From contig NZ_LPNR01000069.1 of NCBI RefSeq assembly GCF_019266065.1, positions 1 through 39,209 on the forward strand: a DNA stretch of 39,209 bases, in the 5' to 3' direction. The position numbers and the translations under genes were made by a program. The number at the start of each line of letters is the position of its first letter. Positions within the stretch are counted from its first letter, which is position 1. The DNA comes from Nocardia sp. MH4. Its GTDB lineage: Bacteria; Actinomycetota; Actinomycetes; Mycobacteriales; Mycobacteriaceae. Below, in pieces: positions 1-10,382 of the stretch. Below the pieces are notes generated by a model. That model saw only the letters and a list, made by a program, of their open reading frames with translations. It was not told the DNA's origin and made no database searches.

Positions 1-101
1 TTCGCGCCGGTGGCGTGAGCCGGATGATCGAGCGGGGGGTCAGCTCATTCGCGCCGGTGGCGTGAGCCGGATGATCGAGCGGGGGGTCAGCTCATTCGCG
101 C
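1..101. repeat. 47-bp tandem duplication
   Basis: A 47-bp unit at 1-47 is repeated without any difference at 48-94, and 7 bases of a third copy follow at 95-101. The second copy contains the stop codon of the lipoprotein gene (87-89), so the repeat covers the end of that gene and the space behind it. The window starts inside the array, so more copies may lie to the left. It could be a variable-number repeat or a recent slippage event. Confidence 0.9.
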
Positions 102-707
102 GACGAGGGTGCGGACGATCTCGGCGGTGACCTCGTCGCGCCAGATCTGGAAGCGCGCGGAGTTGTCCAGGCCGCTGACCGAGGAGTCGCCGCTGACCGC
201 GAACGCGAAATTCCCCCGATGACAGGCCACGGTGGATTCGATGATCTTGCCGTAGGTGCATTCGGTGGCACCCCACTCGGCCGGGGCCACCGGATCGCCG
301 GTGAAGCGCTTCATATCGGCGTAGTAGGCGGTGACGGCGGATTCCTCGCCGACCGAGGAGAACATCACGGTGATCTTGGTATTGCCCGAGGACGCGGGCC
401 GGTCGGGCAGATCGAAGGTGAACAGGCAACCGCCCTGGGCGATATTGCGCACCGATTCGTCGACGAGCTGCACGGTCTGCGGTGTGCGTTTCAGATGGGT
501 GGCCTGGGGCAGGATCGCGGTGATCTCGGCGTCGGTGAGCACCGCGCAGGCGTCGGGCCAATTCTCGACGGTGGCGGGCAGTGTCACGGGGATCGGTCGG
601 CTGTCCGGAGCGGCCGCGCCGAATTCGATTCCGGGCGGACCGACCGGACCGCAGCCGGCCAGCACCGCCGCCGCTACCGCGATCGAGCCGAGCACGCGCA
701 GATTCAC
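87..707 (-). CDS. putative secreted lipoprotein (DUF3558-like)
   Basis: A 206-residue exported lipoprotein of unknown function. The N-terminus has a short positive stretch, a hydrophobic core and a lipobox (Leu-Ala-Gly-Cys, Cys19), so the mature protein should be lipid-anchored outside the membrane. I chose the GTG at 707 because a G-rich ribosome site lies about 6 bases upstream; a longer reading to 731 would bury the signal peptide. The mature part carries several cysteines and a segment of the type 'CAVLTDAEI', which recalls the DUF3558 lipoproteins common in Nocardia and mycobacteria. That family link is a resemblance only. The gene stands alone, and its stop codon lies inside a tandem repeat. 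Confidence 0.75.
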   Translation of the reverse strand: MNLRVLGSIAVAAAVLAGCGPVGPPGIEFGAAAPDSRPIPVTLPATVENWPDACAVLTDAEITAILPQATHLKRTPQTVQLVDESVRNIAQGGCLFTFDLPDRPASSGNTKITVMFSSVGEESAVTAYYADMKRFTGDPVAPAEWGATECTYGKIIESTVACHRGNFAFAVSGDSSVSGLDNSARFQIWRDEVTAEIVRTLVARMS

Positions 708-811
708 CAGAAATCCCCCCGCTAACACCAAGTTTCGAACAGACGGTCGTTATTGTCGGCGGAACCGGACGCAGAAGCAACGCGCGTTCTGGTCGTTCTA
801 ACAGTTCACAA

Positions 812-2563
812 CTATTCGTCGAACATATTGGGCAATCCCCGAGCGTAGCGATCGGCGTCGATCACCCGCAGCGGCTCGAGTTCCGGCGTGCGGCGCAGCC
901 GGAAAGTGCGGCAGCGCTGGGCCGATGAGCCCGAGACGTCGAGCAGCGCGTTGACCGCGGCGCGCGCCGATTCGTTGGCGCCCTCCATGGTCGCCAGGTC
1001 GACATCGGTGCGCACGTAATCGCCTGCCAGGAACAGATTCTCGATCGATCCGTGCGGCTCCGGTCGTGCGTCCCAGGAGCCCGCGGTATTGATGAGCAAC
1101 GGATCGGCATTCGCGTTCCGGCTGCCCTGCCAGGTGATCCCCGGATCGAGAAACCAGGAATGGACGTCGGCGGGGCGCAGCAGTTGTTCGCGGTCGTTGA
1201 GGTGCGCGGCGAGCTGGGCCCAGACCTCGCGGAAGATCTCCTCGTGTGTGCATTCCACGGCGGGCTTGCCGTAGAGCATGCCGGGGGTATTCCAGTCGGA
1301 GATGTCGACGGACAGACAGTCGGCCACCGATCCGTCGCCGAACGTATTCAGCTTGTGGGTCCACAACTGGTTCTGGCTGATCGAGGTGAGCGACCACGGT
1401 GAATCCACGAACGCGGTATGGCCGCGCGAAATATGCAGTGGGGAACGGAAATAGATCTGGATGCCGTTCATCCAGTCGACGAACAGGCGATCGGTCGCCG
1501 CCAGTTCCGGGGCCAGTTCGAGTACCCGCGGCGACCAGAGTTTGCGGGCCTGCTCGACCGGCAGCGCGGTGACGAAATAGTCGGCCTCGACGGTGCGGGC
1601 GCCGCCGGCGTCGGTGATCCGCGCGGCGCCGATGCGCTGGTCGCGCACGACGAGTTCCTCGACGCGCGCGCCGAGTTCGAACCGCACACCGAGTCCGCGC
1701 AGGTGCTGCACCCACGGGTCGATCCAGGCGATATTGGTGGCGTTGTTCAGCACCCGGTCCAGGCCGCCGTCGTTGCCGAGGCCGAGCGGATTGCCGAGGA
1801 ACTGCTCGCCCATGCTGCCGATGGTGCGGGTGCTGGCCAGGTCCTCCTTGGCCGCGACCATGATGCTGGTGAGCGAGCGGGAGACGATCGCGCGGAACTC
1901 GTGCGAGCGCTCGTTCCCGTGCACGAAGTCCTGCCAGGAGGTGTGCTCCCACTGGCCGAAGCGGCGGGCGTCGCAGCTGCTGTTGAACACCAGCAGCCGA
2001 TTGGCGAAGTACGCGACCTCGGCGGGCGGCATCTTCGTCATCGTCGAGATGGTGGCGGCCAGGGTTTCCCGAATCGCGTCCGGATGGGTGTTCGGGTTGG
2101 TGAAGCCGTCGGGCAGGGCGAGCAGGATGTCGTCGGTGTCGCGGCGGGAGAACCTGGCTTCCGGCACGGTGAGCAGGTTGCTCCACACGCCGTCGGCATT
2201 GCCGGCGACCGGGATCCGGCGCATGGTGTCGGGCAGGTTCTGATAGAAGCCGGGAAAGAAGCGGAAGCCGTGCTCACCGGGCAGATCGGGCCTGCCGTCG
2301 CGGCCGGTGCCCGGCACCGACACGCTGCGCGCCTTGCCGCCGAAGGCCCTGGCCTCGTAGACGGTGACCTCGAAACCGCGTTCGGCCAGCTCGTGCGCGG
2401 CCGTCAGCCCGGCGACGCCGCCGCCGAGGACCGCGACCCGGCGGCCGGGAGGCGCGCTCAGCGCAACACCCGGCGTGCCCGCCACGGCCCCTGCCGATAC
2501 CACCCCCGCTGCGACTGTGCCGCGGAGAAATGTTCTCCGCGAGACGGGCCACCGTTGCGCCAT
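812..2563 (-). CDS. Tat-exported FAD-dependent oxidoreductase (amine oxidase / phytoene desaturase type)
   Basis: A 583-residue flavoprotein. Residues 8-15 form a twin-arginine motif (SRRTFLRG) followed by a hydrophobic stretch, so export in folded form by the Tat system is likely. The FAD-binding Rossmann motif GGGVAGL starts near residue 47, and the C-terminal FAD contact (LFLAGDYVRTDVD, then EGANESA) lies near residue 540. This layout is that of the NAD(P)-binding/amine-oxidase superfamily, which includes phytoene desaturases and hydroxysqualene dehydroxylase (HpnE). The substrate cannot be read from the sequence, and no carotenoid or hopanoid gene lies nearby. It appears to be transcribed alone. 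The ATG at 2563 has no strong ribosome site. Confidence 0.85.
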   Translation of the reverse strand: MAQRWPVSRRTFLRGTVAAGVVSAGAVAGTPGVALSAPPGRRVAVLGGGVAGLTAAHELAERGFEVTVYEARAFGGKARSVSVPGTGRDGRPDLPGEHGFRFFPGFYQNLPDTMRRIPVAGNADGVWSNLLTVPEARFSRRDTDDILLALPDGFTNPNTHPDAIRETLAATISTMTKMPPAEVAYFANRLLVFNSSCDARRFGQWEHTSWQDFVHGNERSHEFRAIVSRSLTSIMVAAKEDLASTRTIGSMGEQFLGNPLGLGNDGGLDRVLNNATNIAWIDPWVQHLRGLGVRFELGARVEELVVRDQRIGAARITDAGGARTVEADYFVTALPVEQARKLWSPRVLELAPELAATDRLFVDWMNGIQIYFRSPLHISRGHTAFVDSPWSLTSISQNQLWTHKLNTFGDGSVADCLSVDISDWNTPGMLYGKPAVECTHEEIFREVWAQLAAHLNDREQLLRPADVHSWFLDPGITWQGSRNANADPLLINTAGSWDARPEPHGSIENLFLAGDYVRTDVDLATMEGANESARAAVNALLDVSGSSAQRCRTFRLRRTPELEPLRVIDADRYARGLPNMFDE

Positions 2564-2671
2564 ATGCTGTTCAGCTGCCTTGCTCGAGTTATTGCCTGCG
2601 ATTTGCTATCACTCTAGAGCGCGGCGAAGACCTGGCTGTTGCGACCTGCATGTCGTTCGCCCGAGCTCGAA

Positions 2672-2709
2672 ACCGACCGGTCGCGCGGAAAACGCATCGC
2701 GCGATCGGT
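2672..2709 (-). terminator. possible terminator after the EamA transporter gene
   Basis: An imperfect hairpin made of the 7-bp arms 2681-2687 and 2698-2704, with outer ACCG/CGGT bases after a bulge. It lies about 45 bases downstream of the transporter stop on the minus strand. There is no T-run, as is usual in actinomycetes. Confidence 0.35.
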
Positions 2710-2753
2710 CACATGCTAGCCAGAGCCTGCGCGATTGTGCGCTGAATTGGACG

Positions 2754-3683
2754 TCAGACCTGAACCAGGCCGCGGCCGGGAACCGGATCCGCAATCCCGC
2801 GCACCCGCCGGGTGGTCGTCGCGGCGAAGGCACCCGCGATCACGATCGCCCCGCCGACGAGTGCGGCCACCGACGGCTGCTCGTCGAGCGCCACCCAGGC
2901 CGCGCCGATGCCGACGACCGGGACGAGCAGCGACAACGGCGCCACCGTGCCCGCCGGATAGCGGCTCATCAGATACGTCCACAGGCCCGATCCGCAGACT
3001 GTCGCGAGGATCGCGATATAGGCGAGCGCGGCCAGCGCGGGGAGCCCGGCGGTCGAGGAGACCGCGCCGCCGAGCGCGCGGAAACCGGTGTCAGGCCCCT
3101 CGACAGCCATCGACAGCGCCAGCAGCGGCAGCACCGGGATCACCGACATCCACAGCGTCAGATGCAGCGGATCGAATCCGGGGGAGTCGGCGCCGGCCTG
3201 GCGCGCGCCGATATTGCCGAACGCCCACCCCAGCCCGCCCGCCAGCGTCAGCAGCACCGGGAGCAACGTGGCGTGCGCCAGCCGATCGGCGCCGATGACG
3301 ATCATGCCGAGTACCGCCACCGCCAGCCCCGCGACCTGCACCGGCCGCAGCCGCTCGCGCAGCAGCACCGCGCCCAGCACCACCGTGAACGGCGCGGAGG
3401 ACTGCAGCACCAGCGAGGCGAGCCCGGTCGGCATGCCGATGCGCATCGCGGTGAACAGGAACGCGAACTGCAGGATGCCGAAGCCGGTGCCGTAGAGCAG
3501 CAGCCAGCGGACGCGCACGGCGGGGCGGGGAATGAAGACGAGCACGGGGATCGCGATGACGGCGAACCGCAGCGCGGCGAAGAAGAACGGCGGGAAATGA
3601 TCGAGGCCGATTCGGATGGCCAGGAAGTTCAGGCCCCAGAGCACGACGACGGTCAGTCCGAGCAGGCGGTCGCGGGTGGTCAC
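2754..3683 (-). CDS. EamA/DMT-superfamily exporter
   Basis: A 309-residue integral membrane protein with about ten hydrophobic helices arranged as two repeated EamA halves, each around five helices. The opening segment (VVLWGLNFLAIRIGLDHFPP) and the later LQSSAPFTVVLGAVLLRERL are typical of this drug/metabolite transporter family, close to the O-acetylserine/cysteine exporter type. It should move a small metabolite, perhaps an amino acid, outward across the cytoplasmic membrane. The start is a GTG at 3683 with no clear ribosome site. It is divergent from a LysR regulator only 72 bp away, a common arrangement in which the regulator controls the exporter. The substrate is not known. Confidence 0.9.
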   Translation of the reverse strand: MTTRDRLLGLTVVVLWGLNFLAIRIGLDHFPPFFFAALRFAVIAIPVLVFIPRPAVRVRWLLLYGTGFGILQFAFLFTAMRIGMPTGLASLVLQSSAPFTVVLGAVLLRERLRPVQVAGLAVAVLGMIVIGADRLAHATLLPVLLTLAGGLGWAFGNIGARQAGADSPGFDPLHLTLWMSVIPVLPLLALSMAVEGPDTGFRALGGAVSSTAGLPALAALAYIAILATVCGSGLWTYLMSRYPAGTVAPLSLLVPVVGIGAAWVALDEQPSVAALVGGAIVIAGAFAATTTRRVRGIADPVPGRGLVQV

Positions 3684-3740
3684 AGTGCTAATCGTGCGTT
3701 CGGCGAAGCATCAGCACAATCGAATAAAAGTGGATCAACA

Positions 3741-3754
3741 AAGTAGATTTACTT
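3741..3754. promoter_or_regulatory. inverted repeat in the EamA/LysR divergent region (possible LysR operator)
   Basis: AAGTA-GATT-TACTT is a perfect 5-bp inverted repeat ending 1 base before the LysR ATG. A related half, AAAGTGGAT (3727-3735), lies 13 bases upstream of AAAGTAGAT (3740-3748). Palindromes between a LysR gene and its divergent target are often the binding site, but the position over the ribosome-site region is unusual. Confidence 0.45.
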
Positions 3755-3755
3755 C

Positions 3756-4655
3756 ATGTTTTCCATCGACCGACTGCGAATTCTGCGCGAGCTGGCCGAT
3801 CGCGGGACGGTCGCCGCCGTCGCCGAAGCGCTGTCGATGACGCCCTCGGCGGTGTCACAGCAACTGAAGGTGCTCGCCAGGGAAGCGGGCGTCGCGCTGC
3901 TCGAGCCGGACGGGCGACGGGTGCGGCTCACCGACGCCGGCCAGGCACTCGTGCTGCGCGCCGACGATGTGCTCGCCGCGATGGAGCGCGCGACCGCCGA
4001 GATGGCGCACTACCGCGGCTCGCCGCGCGGGCAGGTCAGGGTGGCGTCGTTCCCCTCGGGCGCCGCGCTGCTGCTGCCGCCGGTGCTCACCGCGCTGTCC
4101 GACAGCGGCGTGCGGATCGTCGCGGGCGATGAGGACCTACCGCCGTCGGCAGCGCCCAAACTGCTGGCCGACTACGACATCGTGCTCACCCATCGCGACG
4201 AACGCGCGCCCTCGCCCGCCGGTCCACGGCTCTCGGCGCGGGTGCTGATGCGGGAGCCGATCGACGTCGTCGTCGCGGCGACGCACCCGCTGGCGGGCAG
4301 GCAGGCGGTCCGCCCCGAGGAGCTTGCCGACGAGACGTGGGTGAGCGTGCGGGGCGGATTCCCCGTCGACGACGTGCTCGAGTCGATCGCCACCATCACC
4401 GGGGTGCGGCCGCGGATCGCGCAGCGGCTCAACGAGTTCCGGGTCATCGAGACGCTCGTGGCCTCGGGCTACGGCGTGGCGCTGATGCCCCGCTTCGCGG
4501 TCGCGCATCCCGGGCTGTCGGTACTGCGGCTGGCGGGGGTGCGCGCGGCCCGGGTGTACGAACTGCTCACCCGGCCACAGGCGCACCGGCGGCCCGCCAT
4601 CGCCGCGGTGCTCGACGCCTTCGAGGCCGCGGCCGTGCAGGTCAGCGCGAGCTGA
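3756..4655 (+). CDS. LysR-family transcriptional regulator
   Basis: A 299-residue DNA-binding regulator. Residues 1-60 form the winged helix-turn-helix (LRILRELADRGTVAAVAEALSMTPSAVSQQLK style), followed by a linker helix and a C-terminal periplasmic-binding-like effector domain. By gene order it probably controls the divergent EamA exporter in response to the exported metabolite. No ribosome site is visible before the ATG, so a leaderless or very short leader is possible. Its last 14 bases overlap the end of the convergent gene on the minus strand. The effector cannot be inferred. Confidence 0.92.
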   Translation: MFSIDRLRILRELADRGTVAAVAEALSMTPSAVSQQLKVLAREAGVALLEPDGRRVRLTDAGQALVLRADDVLAAMERATAEMAHYRGSPRGQVRVASFPSGAALLLPPVLTALSDSGVRIVAGDEDLPPSAAPKLLADYDIVLTHRDERAPSPAGPRLSARVLMREPIDVVVAATHPLAGRQAVRPEELADETWVSVRGGFPVDDVLESIATITGVRPRIAQRLNEFRVIETLVASGYGVALMPRFAVAHPGLSVLRLAGVRAARVYELLTRPQAHRRPAIAAVLDAFEAAAVQVSAS

Positions 4656-5427
4656 CCGACGCGCGCAGCCGATCGACCAGCGCGCGCAGGACGTAGAAGT
4701 TGGGGATATCGGCGATCGAGGTCGAGTTCAGCCCGAACCACGCGCCCTCGACGGCGATCTCGGCGTAGCCCGAGACCGTCCGCAGGCCCTGCACCTGGTG
4801 CCACGGCACGCTCTTGTTGCGCGCGCCGATCTCGTTCGCGGTCAGCCAGATATCGCCGAAGCCGAGGCGGTGACCGGCCCGCACCGCCGCGAGCGCCCGC
4901 GGCAGCTGGGCCGCGGTGACGGCCTGCTGAATCCACCGGCCCCACTGCTCGGCCTGGATGAACGAGCTGTCGAGCACGAAAGGCTGACCGGCGAGATCGG
5001 TCAGCGTGTAGGTGTGGACGGTGATGATCGGGCCACCGTCGGTGTGCTCGCCGACGATCTTCTGCCGCACCGTCGTCGAGTCGAACCGCGCGACGCTGGT
5101 GCGCCCGCCCACCACCGCGACCAAACCGTGGTCGTAGACGGCGAGCCGGTTGCCCACGGTCTCGCGTTCGTGCCACCACGCCTGCGCCGTGGCCAGCACG
5201 AACCCGAACCCCGTGCCGATCGCGGTCAGCCCGGTGATCCAGGCGATCCCGGCCTGATCGATGACGAAGGCCAGCGCGGTCGTCGCGAGCGCGACACCGG
5301 CCACGATCCCGAGGACACGAATCCGGCTCCACGCCATCACGGCCGGTGTGTAGGCCGCCCGGTGGTTACCGAGCCCCGCGCCCGCCGCCACGTCGGCGAG
5401 ATGGCGCGCGGCATCGACCTCGGACAT
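4642..5427 (-). CDS. membrane protein of unknown function (DUF6585-like)
   Basis: A 261-residue protein with two adjacent hydrophobic helices near residues 31-75 (GIVAGVALATTALAFVI, then WITGLTAIGTGFGFVLATA) and a soluble C-terminal part that should face the cytoplasm. That part repeats short beta-like blocks such as 'RLAVYDHGLVAVVGG' and 'VPWHQVQGLR', a pattern I associate with the actinobacterial DUF6585 family; this assignment is tentative. The ATG at 5427 follows a G-rich ribosome site. The gene begins 25 bp after the MinD-like ATPase gene on the same strand, so the two are probably co-transcribed. Its 3' end overlaps the convergent LysR gene by 14 bp. Confidence 0.7.
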   Translation of the reverse strand: MSEVDAARHLADVAAGAGLGNHRAAYTPAVMAWSRIRVLGIVAGVALATTALAFVIDQAGIAWITGLTAIGTGFGFVLATAQAWWHERETVGNRLAVYDHGLVAVVGGRTSVARFDSTTVRQKIVGEHTDGGPIITVHTYTLTDLAGQPFVLDSSFIQAEQWGRWIQQAVTAAQLPRALAAVRAGHRLGFGDIWLTANEIGARNKSVPWHQVQGLRTVSGYAEIAVEGAWFGLNSTSIADIPNFYVLRALVDRLRASVSSR

Positions 5428-5452
5428 GTTCCCCCCACGACCTTCGGCTATC

Positions 5453-7153
5453 TCAGAATTGCCCCGGCTGGTACGGCTGACCCGGGTAGGGCTGACCCTG
5501 CGGCGGGTACTGCTGGCCCTGCTGCTGTCCGTGGTAGCCGAAATCGTCGGCGACCATGGCGGCCAGTTCGAGCAGCGCGCGCCTGGTCGGCTTGCTGACC
5601 AGCTCGAGGTCGATCTCGGCGCCCTCGGCCAGGTGATCGTCGAACGGGACGATCTGCACGGCGCGGGTGCGGTCGAGGAACAGTTTGCGCAGCTGGTCCA
5701 GGTCGACCGTCGACGCGCCACGACGCGAGGCGTTCACGACGACGACGGTGCGCTCGACGAGCTTGCTGTAGCCGTGGTGGTCGAGCCAGTCCAGCGTCGC
5801 CGACGCGCTGCGCGCACCGTCGATCGCGGGCGAGGTGACCAGCACCAGCGAGCTCGCCATGTCCAGCACGCCGGACATCGCCGAGTGCATCAGGCCGGTG
5901 CCGCAGTCGGTCAGGATGATGTTGTAGAACGACTGCAGGATGCCGATCGCCTTGCGGTAATCGGCCTCGCTGAAGGCTTCCGACACGGCCGGGTCCTGCT
6001 CGGAGGCAAGCACTTCCAGTCGGCTCGGGGCCTGCGAGGTGTGCGCGCGCACATCCGAGTAGCGGGTGATGTTCTGGTCCTCGAGCAGGTTGCGCACCGT
6101 CGAGCGGGTCTGCCGCGGCACCCGGTGGGCGAGGGTGCCCAGGTCGGGGTTGGCGTCGATCGCGATGACGCGGTCGCCGCGCTGCGAGGCGAAGGTGGAA
6201 CCGAGACCGACCGTGGTGGTGGTCTTGCCGACGCCACCCTTGAGCGAGAGGATCGCGATCCGGTAGTCGCCGCGGACCGGCTGGTTGACCCGCTCGGCGA
6301 GATCGCGGTGGACGACGTCGGCCGCCGACTCACCCGGGTTGATCATGCCGCCGGAGGCCTTGTGCACGGCGCGCCGCCATCCGCTGCGCGGCGCCTTGCG
6401 GGCCCGCTTGAGCAGGTTCAGGTCGTTGACCGAATGGCCGGGCTGACCGGGGGCGGGCACGTGCTGCGGCTGGAACGGCTGATGCTGCGGCGCAGGCCCG
6501 CCCTGCCACTGCGGCTGACCGGGCGGCGGGCCGAGCGGACCCGGCTGCCCCGGCTGACCGGGCGGCATGCCGCCCTGCATCGGCGGCTGGTACATCGGCG
6601 GCGGCGGAGGCGCCCAGCTGTAGATGGGCTCGGACTGGGGTCCCTGGGGCTGCTGCTCGGGCCCGGGGAACTGCGGCTGCTCGGGCGCGCCCGGGTACGG
6701 GCCGGGATACGGCTGCTCACCGGTCGCCTGCGGACCGGGGTACGGCTGTTCGGCGCCGGGGGCGGGCTGACCGGGCCACGGCTGCTCGGCGCCCGGGCCG
6801 GGCTGACCCGGCCACGGCTGCTGCTCGGGGCCGTGCGCCACCGGATGCGCGCCACCGCTCTGGTACGAATCGGGCGCTCCCGGATACTGACTCGGCGCGA
6901 AGGGGCCTGGCACGAATCCACCCGGCTGGAACACCGTCTGCTCGGCGAGTCCGGCCTGCGGCTCGGCCACGGCCGCCTCGGCGGGCTGCGGCTCGGCGGG
7001 CTCGTCTGCCTGCTCGCCCGCGGCGCCTGTCGGCTCGAGGTCGTCGTCGGTGGCCGTCTGCACTCCGGCGGATCCGGACGCAGCGTCGGCCGTCTCAGCC
7101 GACGGACTCTGCAGCCAGGGCGGAGACGTCGGATTATGGTCGTTGTTGGTCAC
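5453..7153 (-). CDS. MinD/ParA-like ATPase with a Pro/Gln-rich N-terminal domain (EspI-like)
   Basis: A 566-residue protein in three parts. Residues 1 to about 240 are low-complexity and rich in Pro, Gln and Gly, with repeats of the type PWPGQPxPGAEQ. Residues 295-540 are a SIMIBI-class ATPase with a deviant Walker A ([10 protein letters not shown], about 305-314) and a DANPDLG segment. The last 30 residues are again Gln/Pro-rich. The plan resembles mycobacterial EspI (Rv3876) and its relatives Rv0530, Rv3860 and Rv3888c, some of which work with ESX secretion; no ESX gene lies in this window. The GTG at 7153 is chosen because a GGGGGAA site lies just upstream. It leads a likely two-gene operon with the downstream membrane protein. 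Confidence 0.85.
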   Translation of the reverse strand: MTNNDHNPTSPPWLQSPSAETADAASGSAGVQTATDDDLEPTGAAGEQADEPAEPQPAEAAVAEPQAGLAEQTVFQPGGFVPGPFAPSQYPGAPDSYQSGGAHPVAHGPEQQPWPGQPGPGAEQPWPGQPAPGAEQPYPGPQATGEQPYPGPYPGAPEQPQFPGPEQQPQGPQSEPIYSWAPPPPPMYQPPMQGGMPPGQPGQPGPLGPPPGQPQWQGGPAPQHQPFQPQHVPAPGQPGHSVNDLNLLKRARKAPRSGWRRAVHKASGGMINPGESAADVVHRDLAERVNQPVRGDYRIAILSLKGGVGKTTTTVGLGSTFASQRGDRVIAIDANPDLGTLAHRVPRQTRSTVRNLLEDQNITRYSDVRAHTSQAPSRLEVLASEQDPAVSEAFSEADYRKAIGILQSFYNIILTDCGTGLMHSAMSGVLDMASSLVLVTSPAIDGARSASATLDWLDHHGYSKLVERTVVVVNASRRGASTVDLDQLRKLFLDRTRAVQIVPFDDHLAEGAEIDLELVSKPTRRALLELAAMVADDFGYHGQQQGQQYPPQGQPYPGQPYQPGQF

Positions 7154-7330
7154 AGTTCCCCCACTTTGCCCGATGAACGAGCAGGAAGCTCGGCGCTGAA
7201 TGTGCACCAAAACGCTAGCACGGTGCTAATTTCCGCGCGCCGGGGGCGGCAGGCTCCGGAGCGGCTGTGAGCGGGCATGCGCGCAGCTCAACCGGTAGAT
7301 CCGTACCGAAGCCGACCGGTCGGGCCCGAG

Positions 7331-7361
7331 TTGTCCACAGCCCTTTCGGCAGTGTGCACAA
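7331..7361. promoter_or_regulatory. inverted pair of DnaA-box-like sequences
   Basis: TTGTCCACA at 7331-7339 equals the consensus DnaA box of high-GC actinobacteria. TGTGCACAA at 7353-7361 is a one-mismatch box on the other strand. They lie in the gap between the leuA terminator and the MinD-like ATPase promoter region. Function is not shown. Confidence 0.45.
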
Positions 7362-7366
7362 CCGGC

Positions 7367-7401
7367 GAAGGCCGGGTCCGCGTGCTGCGGGCCCGGCCTT
7401 C
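7367..7401 (-). terminator. terminator of leuA
   Basis: A 15-bp stem (7367-7381 with 7387-7401, one G-U pair) and a 5-base loop lie 11 bases after the leuA stop. No T-tract follows, which is normal for this group. Confidence 0.8.
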
Positions 7402-7412
7402 GTGTCGGCGAA

Positions 7413-10255
<2,843 letters not shown>

Positions 10256-10259
10256 GTCT

Positions 10260-10278
10260 GGGCCGCTTCATGTGGCCC
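10260..10278 (+). terminator. short hairpin after the TauE/SafE gene
   Basis: A 7-bp stem (10260-10266 with 10272-10278, one G-U pair) with a 5-base loop starts 4 bases after the stop. It is a plausible terminator, though small. Confidence 0.4.
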
Positions 10279-10301
10279 GCCCACCGGTTGTGACTACGAC
10301 C

Positions 10302-10333
10302 AAACGCCCCTCCGTTGAACACCATTGGCGTTT
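10302..10333. promoter_or_regulatory. inverted repeat upstream of the cholesterol-oxidase-like gene
   Basis: AAACGCC (10302-10308) and GGCGTTT (10327-10333) form a 7-bp inverted repeat 18 bases apart, 50 bases before the start codon. It may be an operator; it does not match the KstR sterol-regulator site as I know it. Confidence 0.3.
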
Positions 10334-10382
10334 CACACGGGGTATCCTGCGCTCGGCCATGCGTGATGAGGGAGGTGGCCTG

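Noticed and set aside
7285..7299. AGCTCAACCGGTAGA, like a tRNA D-arm
   Set aside because: No matching anticodon arm or acceptor stem could be built around it; at most a remnant.
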